From Bacteroidales bacterium (GTDB taxonomy: Bacteria > Bacteroidota > Bacteroidia > Bacteroidales > WCHB1-69), in contig JAFVNW010000081.1 of NCBI GenBank assembly GCA_017506175.1, positions 1-46,879 on the forward strand: a DNA stretch of 46,879 nt, written 5' to 3'. Made by a program: the position numbers and the translations under genes. The notes under the pieces were generated by a model, which searched no databases, was not told where the DNA came from, and worked only from the letters and a program-made list of their open reading frames with translations. Positions 1-6,055 of this stretch are shown in pieces (position 1 is the first letter of the stretch; each line of letters starts with the position of its first letter).

Positions 1-638
1 GGGATCTGTCGTGTGCGGATGAAATAGTCGGCAATCTGCTGGCGGATGTGCGGCGGGATGAGGTCGCGCCGCTTCTGTTCCTCGCGCCGCCTAGCGACCT
101 TGTTGAAGGGGTTTTCCTTCACCCAGTTGCGGTTGATGAAGTAGTTGAACAGGTTGCGGAAGAACTCCAGGTAGCTGTTGTAGGTCGCTGGGCCGATGTC
201 GGTGCGTGTGCCCAGCTCCTTCATCGCCTTTTCGGCATCTCGGTCGGTGAAGGTCTTGACAGGCATCTGCATCTTCCCGCTCCTGTGCAGGAAGCCATTA
301 AACCATTTGAGATAAGAGTGGTAACTTCTGAAGGTGTCGGGACGGACATTTTTGCCTTTGGTTTCCAGAAATTCCCTGATGCCCTTCTGCATCGAGGTGC
401 CGCTGAAGTAGGCGTCGTTTTCCAGAAACGGGTTCCACCCTTCGTACAGTTTCCGGTTGATTTCGCAGCAAAGTGAGCGTGCGTACCTGTCCCGTTTCTG
501 GCCCCTGCTGACACGGTTCACCTTGATGCGTTTGCGGACCAGCGTTCCGGTCTCAGGGTTGAGGACGTAAAACGCTACATACGAGGATTTTCCGGCATGG
601 TATTCCGCCGGACGGAAGTCTGAAAAAATCGTTGCCAT
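1..638 (-). CDS. Tyrosine recombinase/phage-type integrase, N-terminal part, cut by window edge
   Basis: The minus frame opens with ATG at 638 and has no stop down to position 1, giving 212 residues. Residues 1-40 (AEYHAGKSSYVAFYVLNPE, then basic KRIKVNRV) look like the arm-type DNA-binding domain of Bacteroidetes integrases. Residues of about 100-200 (TFRSYHSYLKWFNGFL, YNSYLEFFRNLFNYF) look like the core-binding SAM-like domain. The catalytic domain with the R-K-H-R-H-Y set would lie outside the window, so activity cannot be judged. The gene points out of the window, away from the Rhs cassettes. A triple TGTCCCG repeat lies 35-63 bp upstream of its start. It is probably the integrase of a genomic island or integrative element. 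Confidence 0.85.
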   Translation of the reverse strand, partial: MATIFSDFRPAEYHAGKSSYVAFYVLNPETGTLVRKRIKVNRVSRGQKRDRYARSLCCEINRKLYEGWNPFLENDAYFSGTSMQKGIREFLETKGKNVRPDTFRSYHSYLKWFNGFLHRSGKMQMPVKTFTDRDAEKAMKELGTRTDIGPATYNSYLEFFRNLFNYFINRNWVKENPFNKVARRREEQKRRDLIPPHIRQQIADYFIRTRQI

Positions 639-672
639 AAATGCTCTTTTTTTTATAAAAATGAAAATTTGT

Positions 673-701
673 TGTCCCGTTTTTGTCCCGATTCTGTCCC
701 G
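673..701. repeat. Three direct TGTCCCG repeats at 11-bp spacing upstream of the integrase
   Basis: TGTCCCG occurs at 673-679, 684-690 and 695-701, exactly 11 bp apart, so all copies face the same side of the helix. The array lies just upstream of the integrase start at 638. Candidate roles are integrase arm-type sites, an autoregulatory operator or part of an attachment site. The repeat is seen directly; the role is inferred. Confidence 0.75.
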
Positions 702-810
702 CCTTGTTCTTGAAGAATGGACTTAAAACATTGAAAATTACGTTATTATCGTTTGTTTGATTGAATGGAAGTGCCCCAAAACCCGTATGCAAACATAACC
801 AAAAGTTTTG

Positions 811-818
811 TACATTTG
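811..818 (+). promoter_or_regulatory. Putative promoter -7 box for Rhs cassette A
   Basis: TACATTTG matches the Bacteroidetes -7 consensus TAnnTTTG. It lies 18 bp before the ATG at 837 and is preceded by AGTTTTGT, as is the box before cassette B. No clear -33 TTTG was found at the usual distance. Confidence 0.4.
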
Positions 819-836
819 GCGGCTCAAATTTGTTTT

Positions 837-1640
837 ATGAAAAATTGTTGGAACCCATCGTCCATGACGGCCATAACAGGGCCGTGTACGCGGCACTACC
901 ACCCCACGCTCTCCATCTGGCTCAGCGTGGACCCGCTGGCGGACAAGTACCCCGGAGTGAGTCCGTACACGTATTGTGGGAATAATCCGGTTATGTTGAA
1001 AGACCCGGATGGGAGGGAGATAGAAGTAGAAGCAAATAAAGATGGAACCTATACCATAGTAGGAGGCCATTGTAACAATGACAAGAATATATACATCATC
1101 ACAAACGGCGAAAGAACGGGTGTTTTAGGGCAAATGCTAACAAAATATTCATTTTTTGATGAGGATAATAACGTTGTGTTAGGAACCATAATAAATCCAA
1201 AAGACAATTCGGGAAAAAGTTTTTTGATGGATATAAAAAACGACAGACCGATGTTAATAACATACATCATAAATGCAACCGGTGGGGGAAAATATAATTT
1301 TAAAAATAAAGGTATAGATGGAAGAGGAAAGCAATCACTCTCACAATATCATTTACGAGGAATGCCCTTAAATGGTGTCGCTGGTGTAGGTAAGGGCAAT
1401 GTTTATGGGACTGCCCGAGATGTTGGCAACTATGCAGCTGGATTTGTGGCTTCAGCAGCTGGGTTAGACTGGGATGAGGCTCGTTTGGGATTTGATCTAT
1501 ATGAATGCTTGACACGAAGAGAATTCCGACAAGAATGTATGGCGTCACAATCAGCTCAACGTATTGGATATTCTGTTGGTGCATCTGAACGATGGCAATG
1601 GAAATTATATAACAAAATACAATCATGGTTCGATTTTTAA
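837..1640 (+). CDS. Truncated Rhs protein, cassette A: short Rhs core plus unrecognised C-terminal toxin-like domain
   Basis: Residues 19-59 are the end of an Rhs-associated core (RHYHPTLSIWLSVDP, ADKYPGVSPY, NNPV, DPDG). The YD-repeat shell that normally precedes it is missing. The DPDG motif marks the usual switch to a variable C-terminal domain, here about 205 residues. That domain begins with a stretch rich in charged and beta-prone residues (DGTYTIVGG) and ends with GTARDVGNYAAGFVA and QSAQRIGYSVG. I recall similar tails in Bacteroidetes polymorphic toxins, perhaps the type 44 group, but cannot name an activity. ATG 837 was chosen because a -7 box lies at 811-818; an in-frame ATG at 765 would add 24 residues. 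The lipoprotein gene at 1625 starts inside the end of this gene, which suggests a toxin-immunity pair. Without its shell this may be a silent tip cassette rather than a delivered toxin. Confidence 0.7.
   Translation: MKNCWNPSSMTAITGPCTRHYHPTLSIWLSVDPLADKYPGVSPYTYCGNNPVMLKDPDGREIEVEANKDGTYTIVGGHCNNDKNIYIITNGERTGVLGQMLTKYSFFDEDNNVVLGTIINPKDNSGKSFLMDIKNDRPMLITYIINATGGGKYNFKNKGIDGRGKQSLSQYHLRGMPLNGVAGVGKGNVYGTARDVGNYAAGFVASAAGLDWDEARLGFDLYECLTRREFRQECMASQSAQRIGYSVGASERWQWKLYNKIQSWFDF
891..1013 (+). repeat. Rhs core repeat, copy 1 (123 bp)
   Basis: This block aligns without gaps to 2263-2385, with about 13 differences counted by eye, most of them in the last 45 bp. Similarity starts abruptly at CGGCACTACC and ends at GATGGGA, the PDG codons. 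Sequence upstream is unrelated in the two copies. Confidence 0.85.
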
Positions 1641-2077
1641 CGATCTCTTATACGATAGTGGTGGTGGTCACAATGCTTATTGGGTGTAAAAAGAGTTATC
1701 AAGATTCTGCTGGAAATAGTATGACGATAGTTAAACCCTCTTTCTTCAGTACGTACTATTATCTATATCTCAACAACCATCATGAATATGGTTCCAACAG
1801 AAATGGAGATCCCTTGAAAATTGAAATAGCAGCTGATGTTCGAACTGCATTTACTGATAGCACAATCGTAATATGGATATCAGACAAGCAGAAACTGGAA
1901 TTGCCAAACAACGAGACTCCATCATCGTTTGTATTTTACTATGGGTATGAAGAAGTGGAAGTTTTTAACAAGGAGTATTTTTCACCATCAAACTCCATTT
2001 GGGAATGGGATCTATATGAGGGGATTACCCCTCTTTTTTGGAATCATACAAAATGGGAGCCCTGCGTATCGCCTTAA
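1625..2077 (+). CDS. Small lipoprotein, candidate immunity protein for cassette A
   Basis: This 150-residue protein has a hydrophobic leader and the lipobox LIGC followed by KK, so it should be a lipidated envelope protein. It starts 16 bp inside the end of the toxin-like gene of cassette A, in another frame, implying translational coupling. The mature part (about 130 residues) is rich in Tyr, Ser and Trp and shows no domain I recognise. Position and size are those of an immunity gene. An envelope location would suit a toxin acting in the periplasm or on the envelope, but this is inference. Confidence 0.7.
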   Translation: MVRFLTISYTIVVVVTMLIGCKKSYQDSAGNSMTIVKPSFFSTYYYLYLNNHHEYGSNRNGDPLKIEIAADVRTAFTDSTIVIWISDKQKLELPNNETPSSFVFYYGYEEVEVFNKEYFSPSNSIWEWDLYEGITPLFWNHTKWEPCVSP

Positions 2078-2152
2078 TTGAAATCATTAATGCACTGCAG
2101 CCCCCTACATCATAAAGTCTTTACTTACTGACATGGAATCGACAGTTTTGTG

Positions 2153-2160
2153 TATCTTTG
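2153..2160 (+). promoter_or_regulatory. Putative promoter -7 box for Rhs cassette B
   Basis: TATCTTTG fits TAnnTTTG and lies 51 bp before the ATG at 2212. It is preceded by AGTTTTGTG, similar to the sequence before the cassette A box, so both cassettes may carry related promoters. Confidence 0.45.
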
Positions 2161-2211
2161 CTCCATCCATCACCAAACCAATAAACGCATAACCAATCAA
2201 CAATCCGCCCC

Positions 2212-3051
2212 ATGCCCCACCACCTTTCCACTTTCAGTTCTCAATTTTCACCTCCCCCGGCACGGCACTACCACCCCACCCTCTCCATCTGGCTCAGCGT
2301 GGATCCGATGGCGGACAAGTACCCCGGAGTGAGTCCGTACGTGTATTGTGCCAACAATCCGGTGAGGTTGGTGGACCCGGATGGGAAGACAGTAGTGCCA
2401 AATGATGATGATGCTAAACAATTGTATAGTGAATACAAATCAGAGGTTCACAAACGCTTGAATAATGCAAGAGAATCATTGTCTAATTTACAGCAAAAAA
2501 AATTAGAGGGCAATAAAATTAGTGATAGGAAAATTAGAGCGGCACAGAGTGCGGTCAATCAATATCAAACCATTGCAGATGAATTAGAAAAGATGGAAAC
2601 ATCCCAAATTGTTTTTAAAATATATACCCATACCACGGGACCTTCAGTCACTGCATACGGTTCTACAACGTATAATGTTGCAACAGGAGAAGTCAACATT
2701 AATGTGGGAGATGAAAAAAAACAAGTTGTGGATGGGTGGGTCGCTACCATTAGCAGAATTATGATTATAGCACATGAACTCAAGCACGGATTTCAGTACT
2801 TAAAACGTGAGATTGATTTTAATCAAGATGGAACCCAGGGGGGATACCTCTATGATTATACCGATGAGCAAGCTGCGATACGCCGAGGAGCAATGTTTGC
2901 ATTTGGAACCACTATCAATATCAATGCATTTGAAAGAGCATATGGGTTAGGTGCACTTCAAGATCGCAAGGATCCTCGTTCCTATGAATCTTTAACACCA
3001 ATGCAAAAAGAATCATACGATGCACAAAAAGCACATGGAATATATCATTAA
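2212..3051 (+). CDS. Truncated Rhs protein, cassette B: short Rhs core plus HExxH metallopeptidase-like domain
   Basis: This 279-residue protein starts with a 17-residue leader of no clear origin. The Rhs core follows (RHYHPTLSIWLSVDP, ADKYPGVSPYVYC, NNPV, DPDG), almost the same at DNA level as cassette A. After DPDG comes a helical, charged stretch with many Lys, Glu and Gln (residues of about 65-125). A zinc-peptidase-like motif, IAHELKHGFQYL, lies near residues 185-196. Downstream is DYTDEQAAIRRGAMF, whose acidic residues could supply a third metal ligand. I recall the same pairing, HELKH plus a DE-A-RG segment, in C-terminal domains of other Bacteroidetes Rhs proteins. It is probably a metallopeptidase toxin tip. 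The lipoprotein gene at 3035 overlaps its end. The long Rhs shell is absent, so delivery on its own is doubtful. Confidence 0.75.
   Translation: MPHHLSTFSSQFSPPPARHYHPTLSIWLSVDPMADKYPGVSPYVYCANNPVRLVDPDGKTVVPNDDDAKQLYSEYKSEVHKRLNNARESLSNLQQKKLEGNKISDRKIRAAQSAVNQYQTIADELEKMETSQIVFKIYTHTTGPSVTAYGSTTYNVATGEVNINVGDEKKQVVDGWVATISRIMIIAHELKHGFQYLKREIDFNQDGTQGGYLYDYTDEQAAIRRGAMFAFGTTININAFERAYGLGALQDRKDPRSYESLTPMQKESYDAQKAHGIYH
2263..2385 (+). repeat. Rhs core repeat, copy 2 (123 bp)
   Basis: Second copy of the block at 891-1013, with the same left breakpoint at CGGCACTACC and the same end at the PDG codons. The first 80 bp or so are nearly identical to copy 1, which suggests recent duplication or gene conversion. 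Confidence 0.85.
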
Positions 3052-3691
3052 AGTCAATAATCTGACATGCTTGATTATAGCCATCTTGCTCTCATCCTGC
3101 AAGATGTACTCCTATGAGAATATCTGCGGCGAATATGTCATGGATTTTTCTAATATTTTTTTTGAATCAAAGTGGACTATAAATCTTCATGATTCTGGTG
3201 ATTTTGTATTGACAGAGCCCGGAATCGGCTTACTGGGGCCAGACACGCTCTCTGGGGAATACACCATAGTCGGCAACAAGATGATATTGAATTTTGGCAA
3301 TGCCAATCGGTATCAATACAAGCCAGAGCTTGGGGACACCATAACTATACTCCATTTTTATAATAAAAAAACAACCGCCCCGCAAGTATGTGCCATTGAC
3401 ATATACAAACAATTTGGGGAGTGGAATTTTACAACCCACGTTGCAGCCGAAACAGACACCGTTATAGGTCTTTTTGATAGCATTGTATGCTCTACATTTC
3501 TGACCGATACAATAGTCGTCTATCCTCAACACATCGGGTGTGAGATCAGCATCTACCTGTTTAAAGATGATATTCCCGTCAGTGCCCCATATTGGGTGCT
3601 TCCCCAATGGCGGATTTGCTCACAGAATAAACTTTGTGACCCCAATAGATTATTCGTGAAAGCAAAACGGAATATATACAAAAGAAAGTAA
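3035..3691 (+). CDS. Lipoprotein, candidate immunity protein for cassette B
   Basis: From ATG 3035 this is a 218-residue protein with a hydrophobic leader and the lipobox LSSC followed by K. An ATG at 3020 is in the same frame, but the later one gives a better signal peptide. It starts inside the end of the metallopeptidase-like gene, so the two are probably translationally coupled. The mature protein is beta-rich, with several short extended segments (GEYVMDFS, SGEYTIVGNKMILNF) that recall small lipocalin-like or DUF lipoproteins, but I cannot assign a family. It is a candidate immunity factor guarding the envelope against the upstream toxin; the role is inferred from position alone. Confidence 0.7.
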   Translation: MEYIIKVNNLTCLIIAILLSSCKMYSYENICGEYVMDFSNIFFESKWTINLHDSGDFVLTEPGIGLLGPDTLSGEYTIVGNKMILNFGNANRYQYKPELGDTITILHFYNKKTTAPQVCAIDIYKQFGEWNFTTHVAAETDTVIGLFDSIVCSTFLTDTIVVYPQHIGCEISIYLFKDDIPVSAPYWVLPQWRICSQNKLCDPNRLFVKAKRNIYKRK

Positions 3692-3734
3692 TCGCAAATC
3701 CATGTCACCAGTGACTGTAAACCATCACTGCCCT

Positions 3735-3760
3735 CCAAGGATAACAACCAAGGATAACAA
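3735..3760. repeat. Tandem duplication of a 13-bp unit
   Basis: CCAAGGATAACAA is repeated exactly, at 3735-3747 and 3748-3760, in the gap between the cassette B genes and the next lipoprotein. No function is apparent; it may be a slippage product. Confidence 0.7.
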
Positions 3761-3808
3761 CCGAAAGAGCCTTGTCAAGGTAGCAATTCACAAAACGCAT
3801 ATAAACTG

Positions 3809-3838
3809 TTGAAAACAAGAAAATAATAGGTAACTTTG
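3809..3838 (+). promoter_or_regulatory. Putative promoter before the lipoprotein at 3916
   Basis: TTG at 3809-3811 and TAACTTTG at 3831-3838 are separated by 19 bp, a good fit to the Bacteroidetes -33/-7 arrangement. A 7-bp stem with loop CGCA (3852-3869, CCAGCTT paired with AGGCTGG) would lie in the 5' leader. Confidence 0.5.
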
Positions 3839-3915
3839 CAGCGTCAACTTTCCAGCTTCGCAAGGCTGGGGCGTTGGCGAGAAAAAGAGTAAAAACAGAA
3901 GTCAACTGTATTATT

Positions 3916-4392
3916 ATGGGCAGGGGGAACTTAATCTTAATTAAAAGGGGCCATTTTATAATCCTCATAGCTGCTATTCTGATATGCGCTTGCGGAAGGC
4001 TTTTTGGAGTTCTGGATTTGGGAGACGGTTTTTATGTTTTCGAAGGAGAGTGCCCCGAGGACAGAATCATTATTTATAATAATCAAGACAAGATGGCAGC
4101 CAATATAGCAAGCGGAGAAATCATGATCCCCTCTTATGACTATTGGAGGTCAGATTCAATGGATAGTCCCTATGTCCGTGATGTCAAATACAATTCTCGA
4201 TGGGTTTTGGCTACAGTGATGCATAAAGACACCCTGACATATTGGATTTTGGACAAAGAAAAGCCCTTGCAGGAATGTGTTGCGGGGCCACTAACCAAGA
4301 AAGAGTATCATCGGTTGCTTCATTATTCCGAAATTGATGAGGATAGTGGATTTCATATAATCCGTACGTGTATTGTGGGAACAATCCGGTAG
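3916..4392 (+). CDS. Lipoprotein whose 3' end reads into an Rhs core remnant
   Basis: From ATG 3916 this is a 158-residue protein with a hydrophobic segment and a loose lipobox (ICAC). A TTG start at 3874 is possible but would put 14 extra residues before the signal. The mature part has a small-lipoprotein look (VLDLGDGFYVF, WVLATVMHKDTLTYWILDK) that reminds me of DUF3997-type proteins, at low confidence. The last 10 or so residues (RTCIVGTIR) are read from Rhs core DNA in the wrong frame, so the native C-terminus has been lost at a recombination joint near 4361. It may originally have been the immunity gene of a lost cassette. Confidence 0.65.
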   Translation: MGRGNLILIKRGHFIILIAAILICACGRLFGVLDLGDGFYVFEGECPEDRIIIYNNQDKMAANIASGEIMIPSYDYWRSDSMDSPYVRDVKYNSRWVLATVMHKDTLTYWILDKEKPLQECVAGPLTKKEYHRLLHYSEIDEDSGFHIIRTCIVGTIR

Positions 4393-4484
4393 TGTTGAAG
4401 GACCCGAATGGGATGTGGGGGGCTGAAATAAATGAAGATGGTACTTGTGTGATGTTCAGATTTATAATCTCAGATAACGCATGA
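4362..4484 (+). pseudogene. Rhs core remnant C with a very short tail
   Basis: In the frame ending with TGA at 4482-4484, this piece encodes PYVYCGNNPVVLKDPNG, the last part of the Rhs core. A tail of about 23 residues (MWGAEINEDGTCVMFRF and a few more) follows. There is no start codon in a sensible place, and the left end joins directly to the lipoprotein gene. The TGA overlaps the ATG of the next gene at 4481, so the normal toxin-to-downstream-gene coupling is kept although the toxin is mostly deleted. Confidence 0.75.
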
Positions 4485-4948
4485 ATAAACAACAAGTATT
4501 TGGCATCGTTATTTCCTTTTTCATTACGTGTTGCGTTCCTGTTTGTGCACAAAGCATCGTTTTTGAAACAGAAATCGATTATAACAAGATGTATTTCAGG
4601 GAATTGGAAGACACTTTCCGCATCAATATTTATTGGGAAATAGGGACGGTGTCGTTATCAGAACAGTCAAAAAGTGAAATTGATAGTTTGATAAGGTATT
4701 TCAATTCCTTTGACACGTCTGTCCCTATTGATATTTGCTATTGGGATTATGATTGTATACAGAGTTCTGCAACGCTATATAGAAAAAGAGGTTATTATTT
4801 ATTTGATTACCTGAAAGAAAGGCTGAATTATTCCAATATGCGTGTGTATTATAGCAGTGTGGATTGTGAGAGATGGGAAGAAGAGCATGCACTCCCTCTA
4901 TGTAGAATGTTGTCTTTTAAAATTCAAAGGAACAACGAGCAGGAATGA
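4481..4948 (+). CDS. Small secreted protein with a degenerate OmpA-like C-terminal region
   Basis: This 155-residue protein has a type I signal peptide ending near VCAQS (residues 1-25). The middle and end follow the order of an OmpA-type peptidoglycan-binding domain. A segment like LSEQSKSEIDSLIRYF matches the first helix, then a beta strand (VPIDICYWDYD), a helix ending RGYYLFDYLKERL, and a strand (NMRVYYSSVDCE). The canonical Asp and Arg that hold diaminopimelate are not evident, so ligand binding may be lost or changed. Its ATG overlaps the stop of Rhs remnant C. It is possibly an immunity gene that outlived its toxin. The OmpA resemblance is by eye. Confidence 0.6.
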   Translation: MNKQQVFGIVISFFITCCVPVCAQSIVFETEIDYNKMYFRELEDTFRINIYWEIGTVSLSEQSKSEIDSLIRYFNSFDTSVPIDICYWDYDCIQSSATLYRKRGYYLFDYLKERLNYSNMRVYYSSVDCERWEEEHALPLCRMLSFKIQRNNEQE

Positions 4949-5027
4949 TGATGGTTCGTCTTTGAATGCATCTTCCACAACTCAAAAATTGTACCTTTTC
5001 CCCGCCAAACCCTAACGGGAAATTTAT

Positions 5028-5105
5028 CGGAATCATCCCTTTACCTCTTGTAAAAATCGAAACCTGTGATTATGAATACGACAAGATTAAAGGGGGATGA
5101 TTCCG
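5028..5105. repeat. Imperfect inverted repeat, arms of about 24 bp
   Basis: The left arm at 5028-5051 (starting CGGAATCATCCC) pairs with the right arm at 5081-5105 (ending GGGATGATTCCG). The outer 12 bp pair perfectly and the inner parts pair with a few mismatches. The loop is about 29 bp. It lies between two small envelope genes, just before the promoter at 5112-5144. It could be a long hairpin terminator or attenuator, or the ends of a small decayed mobile element. Confidence 0.7.
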
Positions 5106-5111
5106 TTGATT

Positions 5112-5144
5112 TTTGCTTTGACATTTGAAAAAATCTTACTTTTG
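5112..5144 (+). promoter_or_regulatory. Putative promoter for the lipoprotein at 5178
   Basis: TTTG at 5112-5115 and TACTTTTG at 5137-5144 are separated by 21 bp, which fits the Bacteroidetes -33/-7 pattern. The ATG lies 33 bp downstream. This gene therefore seems to have its own promoter. Confidence 0.55.
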
Positions 5145-5177
5145 CGGAAGAAGATAATAGGATGATATATTTTTATT

Positions 5178-5684
5178 ATGTATAAAAGAATCTTTGATAT
5201 TGGCCGAAAGTGCATGATTTTATGCGTTTTATTTTGTTCATGCTGTGAAATGAATAAGCAAGACGCAGCCCAAGTGCTCCAGCCAGACACAAATATGGTT
5301 TCCAATGAGAAAGACAGTGTCTGTATAGCAGATGAATTGTATCATTTTATCCTGTCGCGAAAGCCACTACTTACCAATTGGGACAGCAGTGAGAACAAGC
5401 GTGGCATTATGCTTTCTTTTGATATATCATCCGATGGAGACACTACCTTTGAAATCACCGCGACGTATCGAAACGAAGAATTGCATGATTTTACGGGGGT
5501 GGCCTTCTATGATGATTTTTTCGTCATTATCCTTGATAAAAACAATCTGGGATCAAAATATTACAATGCCAAATTGCTCAATCATCCCCAAAACTTCGAA
5601 GAGAATAATCAGCGGATGGGAATTGTGACATGTGGAATCGTCAGAAACGGGCATCTTTTTGAAGACAATAGGGATTTAGAATAA
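5178..5684 (+). CDS. Small lipoprotein of unknown function
   Basis: This 168-residue protein has a short basic N-terminus and a Cys-rich hydrophobic segment ending LFCSCCEMN, a loose lipobox. The mature part shows alternating polar and hydrophobic strands (GIMLSFDISSDGDTTFEITATY) and a segment like FFVIILDKNNLGSKYYNA; I know no family for it. It has its own promoter and stands after the decayed Rhs cassette C. Together with the four small envelope proteins before it, it looks like another orphan immunity-type gene, but nothing in the protein itself proves this. Confidence 0.6.
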   Translation: MYKRIFDIGRKCMILCVLFCSCCEMNKQDAAQVLQPDTNMVSNEKDSVCIADELYHFILSRKPLLTNWDSSENKRGIMLSFDISSDGDTTFEITATYRNEELHDFTGVAFYDDFFVIILDKNNLGSKYYNAKLLNHPQNFEENNQRMGIVTCGIVRNGHLFEDNRDLE

Positions 5685-5752
5685 AATCAATATGGGCAAA
5701 TGGTACTTTTTTGCATCGTCCTCAGTAGCTATGCCAATTCGGGAAATGAATT

Positions 5753-5788
5753 CAAAAAAAATCACTCACAAAAAAATTGTAAGTGATT
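5753..5788 (-). terminator. Intrinsic terminator of tRNA-Met
   Basis: On the minus strand, AATCACTTACA (5788-5778) pairs with TGTGAGTGATT (5770-5760), with one G-U pair, and is followed by a T run (5760-5753). It lies 12 bp after the tRNA 3' end. Confidence 0.8.
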
Positions 5789-5799
5789 GAATGTCTGTG

Positions 5800-5873
5800 T
5801 GGTCCCACTCGGGCTCGAACCAAGGACCCGCTGATTATGAGTCAGCTGCTCTAACCGACTGAGCTATGGGACC
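5800..5873 (-). tRNA. tRNA-Met (anticodon CAT)
   Basis: The minus strand folds into a full cloverleaf of 74 nt. The acceptor stem is GGTCCCA/TGGGACC, the D arm GCTCAGTCGGTTAGAGC, the anticodon arm GCTGA-CTCATAA-TCAGC and the T loop TTCGAGC. The discriminator is A and CCA is not encoded. Anticodon CAT could mean elongator Met or a lysidine-modified Ile2; the lack of an unpaired first acceptor position argues against the initiator. I prefer elongator Met. Its 3' end faces the accessory region, the usual side for tRNA-directed integration. Confidence 0.92.
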
Positions 5874-5893
5874 CTCATCCAGAAATGAGGCTG

Positions 5894-5901
5894 CAAAAAT
5901 A
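5894..5901 (-). promoter_or_regulatory. Putative -7 box for tRNA-Met
   Basis: The minus strand reads TATTTTTG, a match to TAnnTTTG, 20 bp before the tRNA 5' end. Confidence 0.5.
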
Positions 5902-6055
5902 CAACTTTTTCCGTTTCCAAAAGTTCCCTTTCTCCCTTTTGCAAAATAATTTTTTTTATTCCCCGTTATATTTCTTACGCAGTAAACCGAATCTTGGTGA
6001 ACTTTGGTCCGGACCGCTATCTGTTCACAGATCATCGTTCACTAATCACTGAACC

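Noticed and set aside
1-760. Second copy of the tRNA-Met 3' end near the integrase
   Set aside because: I looked for GGTCCCACTCGGG or its complement in this stretch and found none; if an attachment repeat exists it lies outside the window.
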